Part shown: positions 18,367-26,932 of the stretch, in pieces
Layout of the letters: every line of letters begins with the position of its first letter
Position numbering within the stretch: position 1 is the stretch's first letter
Assembly: GCF_039710355.1 (NCBI RefSeq)
Contig: NZ_JBDKWZ010000003.1
Span: forward strand, 434,001 to 498,000
Direction of reading: 5' to 3'
DNA from: Rapidithrix thailandica
GTDB lineage: Bacteria; Bacteroidota; Bacteroidia; Cytophagales; Flammeovirgaceae
DNA: 64,000 nucleotides
Program-made: the position numbers and the translations under genes
Notes under the pieces: model-generated
What the model was told of the DNA's origin: nothing
The model's database searches: none
What the model saw: the letters and a program-made list of their open reading frames with translations, nothing else

Positions 18367-18400
18367 AAAAAACCGGAAGTATAACAATGTACCTCCGGCT
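18367..18400 (-). terminator. Minus-strand terminator-like hairpin upstream of SusC 3
   Basis: Arms 18373-18381 (CCGGAAGTA) and 18390-18398 (TACCTCCGG) enclose an 8-base loop. The single A-C mismatch on the plus strand becomes U-G on the minus strand, and flanking bases extend the stem there by two pairs. On the minus strand a run of six T follows (complement of A 18367-18372). It is the third example of the pattern at 3752-3783 and 11107-11140. Confidence 0.6.
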
Positions 18401-18520
18401 TGGAAACTAGTATTTCTCTCTCCCTCTTGCTTGTGGAATTTTGGCGAACTCTGATCAAGCAATTGAGATAGATAATGCTTTTGATGAAAATGATTTCTCA
18501 ACAAAAACATCCTTAAAAGT

Positions 18521-21500
18521 ATGAAATTGAAATTAATACGACAAGTATTAGCCATGTCTAGGTATGCATTATTAGGACTAACTATTCAGTGCTTCCTTTG
18601 CAGTATGTTGATTGCTGCGGAGGGAAAAGCGCAAAAAAGCATAGAGGACATCTATGTGAGTGTACAGATTAAAAATCAAAGCATCGAAAAAATATTTACG
18701 GACATTGAGAAGCAAACCAATTTTAACTTTGCGTACAGCAAAAATGTTCTTAAAAACCTCAACAAACTTTCGCTGAGCAAAAGGCATATTTCTTTAGCTA
18801 ATTTACTTCGCTTGTTGTCTACGGATCATCCCTTGGACTTCAAGAGGGTTAATGGAAATATTTATGTAAGCCGGAAAAGAGTTAATTCTGAGACTTTTGC
18901 CGATGCTGTAAAAAAAGCCGAGGACATTCAAATCTCCGGAACGGTAGTGGATGAAGACGGTCAGCCTTTACCCGGAGTCAGTATTTTGATCAAAGGTACC
19001 ACCCGTGGCGCTTCCTCGAATGTGGATGGAAGTTTTAACCTGACTATGCCGGAGGGAGCCACATTGATTTTCAGTTTTATCGGCTACAAAACTCAGGAGA
19101 TAGAAGTAAACGGGCAGCAAAAATTGAATATTGTGATGCAATCCGATGTGTCGGAGTTGGAAGAGGTGGTAGTCGTAGGGTTTGGAGAGCAAAAGAAACT
19201 GAGTGTAGTAGGATCGGTCACTACCGTAAAGCCCAAATCATTAAAAAATCCCAGCAGTTCCCTTTCCCAATCGTTTGCCGGAAGGCTTTCCGGGGTGGTG
19301 GCGGTGCAAAGTTCCGGTGAACCGGGTAGGGATGCCGCTCAATTTTGGATCAGGGGGGTTGCTACCTTGGGGAATACCAGCCCATTGGTTTTTTTGGATG
19401 GGATTGAAATTTCCCTTTCGGATATGAACCGGATTGACCCGACCAACATTGATAATTTTTCCATTTTGAAAGATGCCTCGGCTACGGCAGTGTATGGGGC
19501 CAGAGGAGCCAACGGGGTTATTCTCATCGAAACCAAAAGAGGGTTTGAAGGAAAACCCCGGGTGAGTTTCCGGGTAGAAAACTCTTTTGTAAGCCCGACC
19601 AAGTTGCCAAAGTTTACCGATGCAGTCACTTTTATGCAAATGTATAACGAGGCAAAACGAAACCGGGATCCATTCCTCAACCCAAAATACAGTGAAGAAA
19701 AAATCGATGGTACCAGAAAAGGCCTGGATCCTTATGTGTTTCCCAATGTCGATTGGTTGGATGAGTTGTTTAAAAATTATGCAACCCGGCAATATGCGAA
19801 TGTGAATGTAAGAGGGGGTGGAAAAGTGGCCAAATACTACATGTCAGTTTCCTATTACAGAGACGAAGGTATACTGACCAAAACCAATGTCAACGATTTC
19901 AATAATAATATTATTAATGAGCGCTACAACTTTGTCAACAATATTTCGGCAAAAGTGTCGCCTACTACAGAGTTGGAATTAAATATTAGCGCAGACATTG
20001 TGGATTATAACGGCCCGGCCGTAGATGCAAGCAGTATTTTTAACAGTGTGATGAATTCCAATCCGGTGCGCTTTCCTATCACCTATCCCACACCTGATGC
20101 ATCCGGACATATCTACTTCGGATTCCGTACTTCCGGTTTTTCCAATAATAATCCCTATGCAGACCTGGTCAAAGGATATAAGGAGAGAATGTCTTCTACG
20201 CTGATTTCTACTGTGCGGTTAAAACAAGATTTGGGAATGTTGACAGAAGGGCTTTCGTTTAACGGATTGGCGTCTTTTAAAAATTGGGCCCAAACCCAAA
20301 CGACCCGTACCTATGATCCGTTTTTGTACGAAATGACTTCCTACTCGTTGAATGAAGAAACCGGGAAGTATGAATACGATTTGGAATTGGTAGGAAACGG
20401 AGGTAGAGAAACTTTAGCCCAAGAAGCCTCGAATAACGGAGACCGGTTTATGTTTTTTCAAACATCCTTAAATTATGCCAGAGCGTTTGGAAAACACGAT
20501 GTCACAGGGCTATTGGTTTACCTGCAGCGACAGTATAATATCAATTTGGTAACGGAAAATTTGACCGCTTCACTCCCTAGCCGTAATCAAGGCATTTCGG
20601 GACGCTTTACCTATTCTTATGACGATCGGTATTTGGCAGAGTTGAATTTTGGCTATACCGGATCGGAGAATTTTATAGAAGGCAAGCGCTTTGGTTTTTT
20701 CCCTTCGGTAGCTGTAGGCTATGTGGTATCGAACGAAGCTTTTTTTGAAGGGGCCAAAGATATCTTCAGTTTATTGAAATTGAGGGCGTCTTATGGTTTA
20801 TCGGGAAATGACCGTATTGGAGGAGATCGCTTTCCTTATGTCAGTAAAGTGAACCTGAGCAATGGGGATTATAACTATACTTTCGGAAAAAACTTTGACA
20901 ATACCCGGAATGGGGTGTTTATCGAGCGGTACGAAAATTCGGAGATTACCTGGGAAGAAGGAAAAAAATTAAACCTGGGAATTGACATTGAGTTGTTCCA
21001 TAAATTAATGTTGAATGCTGATGTTTTTAAAGAAGTCAGAAGCGGTATCTTCTTACAAAGAAACACGGTACCGGGTACGATGGGGATCGGAGAATCGAAC
21101 CCTTATGCCAATATAGGCGAAGTGGAAAACAAAGGGATGGACATTACCTTGACCTACAACCATAGCTTCGGCAAAGACTTGATTATCTCTTCCAGAGGTA
21201 CCTTTACGTTTGCCAAAAATAAAGTTTTGAAAGACAGTAATCCGGATCGCCTTTATCCTTACTTATCCAGCGTAGGCCGGCCGGTAAACCAACTTTGGGG
21301 CTTACAAGCAGAAAGGCTGTTTATCGACCAAGAGGAAATTGAAAACCATGCCAGGCAATCCTTTATCTCCAATTATTATCCCGGAGATATTAAGTATACG
21401 GATGTCTCTAATGACTTTGATGGAATGAACCAAATTGATGCAAATGACCGCGTTCCGATGGGGCATCCTACCGTTCCGGAAATCACCTATGGCTTTGGTG

Positions 21501-21925
21501 TCAATGTGATTTATAAAAAGTTTGATTTGGGAGTGCTTTTTCAAGGAATTGCCAGAAAATCATTCTTCATCAATAATATCCAGCCTTTTGCACAAAACGA
21601 AAGAAACGTGTTACAGGCCATTGCCGATGACTATTGGACACAAGAAAACCAAAACCTGTACGCTTTTTATCCCCGGTTGACGGATGTGGATAACCCTAAC
21701 AATACTCAAAATTCTTCCTGGTGGCTGAGAGACGGCTCCTTTGTGCGCTTGAAAAATGCCGAAATCGGCTATCAAATGAATGAAAAGGTGAGGTTTTATA
21801 CCAATGGAGTCAATTTATTAACCTTCTCCAAATTTGACCTTTGGGATCCTGAAATGGGAGGAGGTAACGGTTTGGGGTATCCTCCGCAGCGCACCATCAA
21901 CCTGGGTGTACAAGTAAACCTTTAG
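18521..21925 (+). CDS. SusC-family TonB-dependent outer-membrane transporter with STN domain, module 3
   Basis: Import barrel of module 3, 1134 residues. A signal peptide ends near EGKAQK (residue 38). The STN domain lies at about 43-110 (IEKIFTDIEKQTNFNFAYS), and the carboxypeptidase-regulatory-like domain at about 137-205 (DEDGQPLPGVSILIKG). The plug starts at about 213 (EEVVVVGFGEQKK), and the barrel ends in NLGVQVNL. The start context is TTAAAAGTATGAAA, related to that of SusC 1 and 2. SusD 3 follows after 25 bases. This is the only module with accessory genes after SusD, so it is the best candidate for a complete utilisation locus. Confidence 0.95.
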   Translation: MKLKLIRQVLAMSRYALLGLTIQCFLCSMLIAAEGKAQKSIEDIYVSVQIKNQSIEKIFTDIEKQTNFNFAYSKNVLKNLNKLSLSKRHISLANLLRLLSTDHPLDFKRVNGNIYVSRKRVNSETFADAVKKAEDIQISGTVVDEDGQPLPGVSILIKGTTRGASSNVDGSFNLTMPEGATLIFSFIGYKTQEIEVNGQQKLNIVMQSDVSELEEVVVVGFGEQKKLSVVGSVTTVKPKSLKNPSSSLSQSFAGRLSGVVAVQSSGEPGRDAAQFWIRGVATLGNTSPLVFLDGIEISLSDMNRIDPTNIDNFSILKDASATAVYGARGANGVILIETKRGFEGKPRVSFRVENSFVSPTKLPKFTDAVTFMQMYNEAKRNRDPFLNPKYSEEKIDGTRKGLDPYVFPNVDWLDELFKNYATRQYANVNVRGGGKVAKYYMSVSYYRDEGILTKTNVNDFNNNIINERYNFVNNISAKVSPTTELELNISADIVDYNGPAVDASSIFNSVMNSNPVRFPITYPTPDASGHIYFGFRTSGFSNNNPYADLVKGYKERMSSTLISTVRLKQDLGMLTEGLSFNGLASFKNWAQTQTTRTYDPFLYEMTSYSLNEETGKYEYDLELVGNGGRETLAQEASNNGDRFMFFQTSLNYARAFGKHDVTGLLVYLQRQYNINLVTENLTASLPSRNQGISGRFTYSYDDRYLAELNFGYTGSENFIEGKRFGFFPSVAVGYVVSNEAFFEGAKDIFSLLKLRASYGLSGNDRIGGDRFPYVSKVNLSNGDYNYTFGKNFDNTRNGVFIERYENSEITWEEGKKLNLGIDIELFHKLMLNADVFKEVRSGIFLQRNTVPGTMGIGESNPYANIGEVENKGMDITLTYNHSFGKDLIISSRGTFTFAKNKVLKDSNPDRLYPYLSSVGRPVNQLWGLQAERLFIDQEEIENHARQSFISNYYPGDIKYTDVSNDFDGMNQIDANDRVPMGHPTVPEITYGFGVNVIYKKFDLGVLFQGIARKSFFINNIQPFAQNERNVLQAIADDYWTQENQNLYAFYPRLTDVDNPNNTQNSSWWLRDGSFVRLKNAEIGYQMNEKVRFYTNGVNLLTFSKFDLWDPEMGGGNGLGYPPQRTINLGVQVNL

Positions 21926-21950
21926 TCAACGAACTCAATGAAATTTGAAA

Positions 21951-23771
21951 ATGATGAATATGAGAATACTCAAAAAAATTACTTGCCTGTTTGCATTGTT
22001 GATCGGCTTGAATGCATGTAATTATTTAGATATAGTTCCTAAAGATATCTCTACCTTGGACGATGCCTTTAAGCGACCCAACGAAGCGTTGAATTTTTTA
22101 TATTCCACCTATTCCTTTATGCCCAATGAAAACGATATGTTCGATGCCATTGGCTTGTGGGGAACCGATGAAATGGTCACTCCTTGGGACCGTTCCCATT
22201 ACCATGCGAAAAGAATGATGCGCGGAGAGTTGAATGCTTCCAGCCCCTTTTTCGACTATTGGACGACTAACGGGGACATTGATATGTACGATGGCATCCG
22301 GCAGTGTTATATTTTCCTGAAGAACATTGATCAGACTCCCGGGTTTTCCGAACCTGAGGTCCGCCGGATGAAAGGAGAAGTGAATTTCTTAATAGCCTAT
22401 TACCACTTCATCCTGATGCGGCAATACGGTCCGATTGTATTGATGGAAAGTGAAGTGTCTTTCAACGCCCCGGAGGAAGAGTTTTTCCCCACCAGAAAGC
22501 CTTATGATGAATGTGTGGAGTTTATCACTCAAAAATTTGATGAGGCCATAGAATTATTACCGTTATCGATACCATCTACGGAAGAAGGACGAATCACGAA
22601 GCTGATCGCACAATCCATCAAAGCCAGAATGCTATTGTATGCCGCCAGTCCGCTGTTTAATGGCAATGGTGAGTTTTATAGTGATTTTGTTAATAAAGAC
22701 GGGACACAGTTAATCAATACTTCTTTTGACCAGGAAAAATGGAAGAAAGCTGTAGATGCAACCAAAGTTGCTATTGAGTCGGCAGAAGGAAATGGCGTGC
22801 GAATGTATGAATACACCGGTGCATTGGACGATGAGGACCAGCGTTATGAGATGAGCTACCGCTATTCCATGGTAGACCCCTGGAACGATGAATTGATTTG
22901 GGGATATTCGATTAAAGAAGACTATTACGGTTGGCAGAGGCATAGTGCACCCCGAATGAACAGTTCGGTGCCTTATAACGGCCAAGGGGCTTCTATCACT
23001 ATGGTGGAAACATACTATACGGAAAACGGCTTGCCAATAGAAGTGGATCCGGAGTACGATTATAATGGAAGATATCAAATTGACGGGAGCACGGTGAAAT
23101 TACACCAGCACCGTGAGCCGCGTTTTTATGCCAGTATTGCTTATGACAGGGGGGTATACGAGTTTAATGATACGGAGTATACCATGAATTTTATGTTTGG
23201 GGAAGAACATGGTTTGTCCGAAGGGCAAAACAACTATACGCCTACAGGATATTTAGTGAAAAAAGGCGTGCATCCTCAATCCATCATCAACTCCAGTCAA
23301 AATACACTGGTATACTACCCATGGCCTTTGGTGAGGTTGGCCGAGTTGTACCTGAACTATGCGGAAGCCTTGAATGAATACTACGGAGAAGCTAAACATA
23401 CGGAAGTCATCAGCTATTTGAACAAAATCAGAACCCGTTCAGGAATACCCACCGTGCAAGATGCTTGGGCCAAGGTGGGTAAGAGCTCTTTTACTAAAGA
23501 TGAAATGCGGGAAATGATCCGTCAGGAACGAAATATCGAATTGGCATTTGAAGGACACCGGGTTTGGGACATCAGAAGATGGAAGTTAGGAGAGGAATAT
23601 TTTAATGTACCAGCACGAGGGTTTAATATTCAAGCCAGTACACCAGAGGAGTTTTATCAGGTGATCAATGTGGAAACACGAATTTTTAAAACCCCTTCTT
23701 ATTACTTGTTTCCTATCAGAATTTCCGAATTGGAGAAAAACCAAAACTTAGTACAAAACCCTGGATGGTAA
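21951..23771 (+). CDS. SusD-family surface lipoprotein, module 3
   Basis: Lid lipoprotein of SusC 3, about 606 residues. Several in-frame starts are close together (TTG 21945, ATG 21951, 21954, 21960); 21951 or 21960 fit best. The lipobox is GLNACNYL. The family signature is clear: LDDAFKRPNEALNFLYSTY near the N-terminus, RQERNIELAFEGHRVWD and IRRWKLGEEYF near the end, and a terminal VQNPGW. It is 30-60 residues longer than SusD 1 and 2, mainly in the middle. The next lipoprotein gene starts 18 bases after the stop, so the operon continues. Confidence 0.95.
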   Translation: MMNMRILKKITCLFALLIGLNACNYLDIVPKDISTLDDAFKRPNEALNFLYSTYSFMPNENDMFDAIGLWGTDEMVTPWDRSHYHAKRMMRGELNASSPFFDYWTTNGDIDMYDGIRQCYIFLKNIDQTPGFSEPEVRRMKGEVNFLIAYYHFILMRQYGPIVLMESEVSFNAPEEEFFPTRKPYDECVEFITQKFDEAIELLPLSIPSTEEGRITKLIAQSIKARMLLYAASPLFNGNGEFYSDFVNKDGTQLINTSFDQEKWKKAVDATKVAIESAEGNGVRMYEYTGALDDEDQRYEMSYRYSMVDPWNDELIWGYSIKEDYYGWQRHSAPRMNSSVPYNGQGASITMVETYYTENGLPIEVDPEYDYNGRYQIDGSTVKLHQHREPRFYASIAYDRGVYEFNDTEYTMNFMFGEEHGLSEGQNNYTPTGYLVKKGVHPQSIINSSQNTLVYYPWPLVRLAELYLNYAEALNEYYGEAKHTEVISYLNKIRTRSGIPTVQDAWAKVGKSSFTKDEMREMIRQERNIELAFEGHRVWDIRRWKLGEEYFNVPARGFNIQASTPEEFYQVINVETRIFKTPSYYLFPIRISELEKNQNLVQNPGW

Positions 23772-23789
23772 CCTAAAAAGACAACGAAC

Positions 23790-24854
23790 ATGAAAAAAAT
23801 AAGAGATCTGAGTATCATAACTTTCTTCTTATTACTTGCATTTTCTTGTGATAAGGATGACGAGATTCAACTACCTGCAGGACCTGAAAATGTACAAGTG
23901 AATCCGGGATATGGAGAAGCATTGTTTACCTGGGATTTTCCGGAAGGGCAAGGCGTAGAATATGTACGGGTGGACTATACAAATTCGGAAGGCAAATCAC
24001 TGCATCAAAAATTTAGTCAATATACGGACATCGCGGTTATTTCCGGTTTGGAAGAGCGGGAGTATACATTTCAAATCAGTGTAGGGGACAAAAGTGGAAA
24101 TTTATCCGATGCCAAATCAGTGAATATTACACCTTATCAACCACCCTATTTGTTTGTGAAGGAAACGATCGGTTTGATAGCGGATTTTGGCAGTGTGGTA
24201 GTCTCTTGGGAAAATGAAACGGAAAAAGAAGTGGGTATCAATGTGGTGTATACGGATGCGAACGGTGTGTCGCAAACGCATGTAGTGAATACTTCGGAAG
24301 CTCAAGGATCGATGTCTATTTCCAATGTAAGTGCAACGGAGCAAACGTTTGAAGTGTATGTATCCAATGCACAGGGATTGCGCTCTGAAAATAAAACCTT
24401 CACGGCCAAGCCATTAAAAGAAGTTTCGTTTGCAAAAAACAATTGGGAAGTGATCGATATTTCATCGGAGGAACCGGCTGAAGGAGGAGACAATGGAGTA
24501 AAAGGAAGCCTGATTGATGATACTATTGATAGTTTCTGGCATTCTGCCTGGGCGGGGTCACAGCCTGATTTCCCACATCATTTTACCATTGATATGAAAG
24601 AGGTTCGTACCGTGAGCCGTTTAGGTTTGGTCAACCGTCAAAATAATACCCAAGGAATGACCAAAATAAAAATTGAGGGCAGTGTGGATAATGTCACTTG
24701 GGAAAACCTGGGAGAGTTCCCTTTTGAGCAAATCAATGCCGAACAGAAGTTCAGGCTAACTTCCAATCCCCAAATCCGCTACTTTAAAGTGACAGGACTG
24801 GAAGGGCCTAACTTTTACACCTTTTTGGCAGAAGTATATGCCTACGGGGAATAA
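23790..24854 (+). CDS. Lipoprotein with two FN3-like domains and C-terminal F5/8 type C domain
   Basis: 354 residues with a lipobox near residue 20 (LAFSCDKDD). Two FN3-like beta domains follow, at about 27-110 (PAGPENVQVNPGYGEALFTW) and 118-205. The F5/8-type-C (discoidin) domain covers about 218-354 and carries the hallmark DSFWHSAW, the loop QPDFPHHFTIDM and IRYFKVTG. Discoidin domains bind sugars or peptides, and the protein has no catalytic motif, so a surface binding protein that helps SusD 3 capture its substrate is the likely role. The same C-terminal domain recurs in the next two genes. It lies 18 bases after SusD 3 and is followed by the hairpin-like repeat at 24875-24999. Confidence 0.85.
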   Translation: MKKIRDLSIITFFLLLAFSCDKDDEIQLPAGPENVQVNPGYGEALFTWDFPEGQGVEYVRVDYTNSEGKSLHQKFSQYTDIAVISGLEEREYTFQISVGDKSGNLSDAKSVNITPYQPPYLFVKETIGLIADFGSVVVSWENETEKEVGINVVYTDANGVSQTHVVNTSEAQGSMSISNVSATEQTFEVYVSNAQGLRSENKTFTAKPLKEVSFAKNNWEVIDISSEEPAEGGDNGVKGSLIDDTIDSFWHSAWAGSQPDFPHHFTIDMKEVRTVSRLGLVNRQNNTQGMTKIKIEGSVDNVTWENLGEFPFEQINAEQKFRLTSNPQIRYFKVTGLEGPNFYTFLAEVYAYGE

Positions 24855-24874
24855 TAATTTTTAAAATTTTAGAA

Positions 24875-24999
24875 AGGCTGTCTAAAAAGTCGAAATGTAG
24901 CCACAAAGATTTATACGAATAAATACTAATTGTAAATCAAAGAATTGAGACTTAGAATCTTCGCGGCATTTTATGTTCTTTTGACTTTTCGGACAGCCT
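24875..24999. mobile_element. MITE-like 125-base element with imperfect 21-base terminal inverted repeats
   Basis: The left end AGGCTGTCTAAAAAGTCGAAA (24875-24895) is matched by the right end at 24980-24999, whose complement reads AGGCTGTCCGAAAAGTCAAA. Inside, GCCACAAAGATT (24900-24911) pairs with AATCTTCGCGGC (24955-24966) with two mismatches. The element has no coding capacity. 'GGCTGTC(T)nAAAAGTC' ends resemble those of some Bacteroidota insertion sequences, so it may be a non-autonomous derivative. It sits within the third operon, between two lipoprotein genes, where its RNA hairpin could cause partial termination or protect mRNA ends. Confidence 0.5.
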
Positions 25000-25020
25000 C
25001 TTATTTTTAATGTGCAACAA

Positions 25021-26835
25021 ATGAATAAGGCATTCACTTATTTTATACTTTTCCCTGTTTTTGCATTGTTTTCTGCTTGTAATGATTCCTCTAACCCAAA
25101 TGCAGGTTTGGAGAATAGGAAAACACCACTTGACAATCATATTTCCATCCCTGCGAATAAATCCTATATAGAACCCTGGGAGGAACAAAGTCCGGCCATG
25201 AAATATAATCCTGATGCCGATCGGGATGTTGTCCGTGATTGGTCTTCGTTGGAGCATCAATTGGTTTGGTATCTGGAATTGGCTCCCGGTGAATATTTAA
25301 CCGGCATTACTTTGCAAGTTGAAGAAGGTCAACAATCTTCCTTTCAATTTACGGTAAGCTCACCCAGCCAAAGTGAATATGACGAAACTTTTGAAACACT
25401 GGCTGTGGGTGTAGGTACCTTTCAGGAGGTACAGTTGGGTACTTTTCAAGTAAAAGAAAAAGGATTTTACCGCTTGGAATTGAATCCTGTTTCCAAAACC
25501 GGGGCGAAAATAGCTAAGGTAAAAAGTATCAATTTTCAGACAAATGGAGAGGTTCGTTTTGCAAAATGGTTGTCTTCTCCGTCCGTACATTTGCGTTATC
25601 AGCCTGAAGACCAGGTTGCCAGGGAATACGATTGGCTTTATGGAGAAATCAATGTACCTGAAGGCTATGATCCCTTATATACTTTTTACATGTGTATTGG
25701 ATTTTACCGGGGGTATTTTGGGATACAAGTCAATAGTTCCATTGAAAGAAGAGTCCTTTTTTCGGTTTGGGATAGTTCGGAGGAGCACAATGACCGGGAC
25801 AATGTACAAAAAGAAAATTTGGTTTCTTTGGTAGATAAAGGTCATCAGGTAAATGCAGGAAGCTTTGGAAATGAAGGGACAGGTGGACAGTCGTATTGGA
25901 AATATCCTTGGAATACCGGAGTACCTGTGAAATTTATCATGAATGTCCGGAAGCTGAAAAATAAGTCGGCATTGTTATCTGCCTGGTTCAAAGATGTAGA
26001 AACAGAGGGTTGGAAATATATGGCTACTTGGAGAGCACCTAAGGAAGACCGTTATTTTAACGGATTTTATTCTTTTTTGGAAAACTTTGGCAATAGAAAC
26101 GGTCAGAAGGTGCGCAAAGCCTATTATTACAATATGTGGGGAAAAGAAGTAGGAGGTAATTGGGTTAATTTCAACCTGGCATCCATGACCCATACGGATG
26201 GAGTGCCCGAAGGCCGCAGCGATTATGCCGGTGGATTGAGACCCGGTTCTTCTGCTCAATTTTTTATGAGTTCCGGTGGATATACACCAGCTCAAGAGCA
26301 TAAAACCAGCATTTCCGAACGCCAAATGACTGCACCCACTGTTGATTTGAATGTGTTGAAGGGCAGGGTAAACAAGGCTTTGAAAAACGAAATTACCCCA
26401 TTGGATAAGTCCATGTGGAAGGTGCTTGATTTTTCATCGGAAGAAACTTCAGGGGAAGGGGCGGAAAATGGCCGTGCTGCTGATGCAATAGACGGTCATC
26501 CGGCTACTTTTTGGCATAGCCAGTGGTCGGGCAGCCAACCGGGTTATCCACATTTTATCAGACTTGATTTGGGAGAACAGGTGGAGAGTAAAGGGATGAT
26601 TATTCAGAATCGTTCAAAGTCCAATGGCCGGCCTGAATCCATTCATCTCTCAGTGAGTAAAGACTGTACGGCATGGTCAGAAATAGGTGATTTCGAAATT
26701 CCTGTCAATGGAGGGAATATTGATTTTCCGGAAACAAAAACCTTCAGGTATATGAAACTGACCGTAAACTCAGGGCATCACGATGGCACGGAAAAAAACT
26801 TCTTTGTGCACATCGCCGAAATCGGATTGTATTAA
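25021..26835 (+). CDS. Lipoprotein with DUF5077, DUF3472 and F5/8 type C domains
   Basis: About 604 residues from ATG 25021; the GTG at 25012 is a weaker start. The lipobox is FALFSACND. The N-terminal part (about 35-165, starting IPANKSYIEPWEE) resembles DUF5077, a carbohydrate-binding-like beta domain. The middle (about 175-430, SVHLRYQPEDQVAREYDWLY, SYWKYPWNTG, WKYMATWRAP) resembles DUF3472, which is often found with DUF5077 in Bacteroidota. The F5/8-type-C domain is at about 463-604 (TFWHSQWSGSQPGYPH). The catalytic activity of DUF3472 is not established to my knowledge. It belongs to the third module and is separated from the previous gene by the MITE-like element. Confidence 0.8.
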   Translation: MNKAFTYFILFPVFALFSACNDSSNPNAGLENRKTPLDNHISIPANKSYIEPWEEQSPAMKYNPDADRDVVRDWSSLEHQLVWYLELAPGEYLTGITLQVEEGQQSSFQFTVSSPSQSEYDETFETLAVGVGTFQEVQLGTFQVKEKGFYRLELNPVSKTGAKIAKVKSINFQTNGEVRFAKWLSSPSVHLRYQPEDQVAREYDWLYGEINVPEGYDPLYTFYMCIGFYRGYFGIQVNSSIERRVLFSVWDSSEEHNDRDNVQKENLVSLVDKGHQVNAGSFGNEGTGGQSYWKYPWNTGVPVKFIMNVRKLKNKSALLSAWFKDVETEGWKYMATWRAPKEDRYFNGFYSFLENFGNRNGQKVRKAYYYNMWGKEVGGNWVNFNLASMTHTDGVPEGRSDYAGGLRPGSSAQFFMSSGGYTPAQEHKTSISERQMTAPTVDLNVLKGRVNKALKNEITPLDKSMWKVLDFSSEETSGEGAENGRAADAIDGHPATFWHSQWSGSQPGYPHFIRLDLGEQVESKGMIIQNRSKSNGRPESIHLSVSKDCTAWSEIGDFEIPVNGGNIDFPETKTFRYMKLTVNSGHHDGTEKNFFVHIAEIGLY

Positions 26836-26932
26836 TGGATGTAAGGTTGAGAGTCAGTTTTCATTCAAGCAATTAAGGTGCCCTATCAAATACTTGAAAC
26901 TTGCTTATTACTATTTATTTAAATAATGAAAT

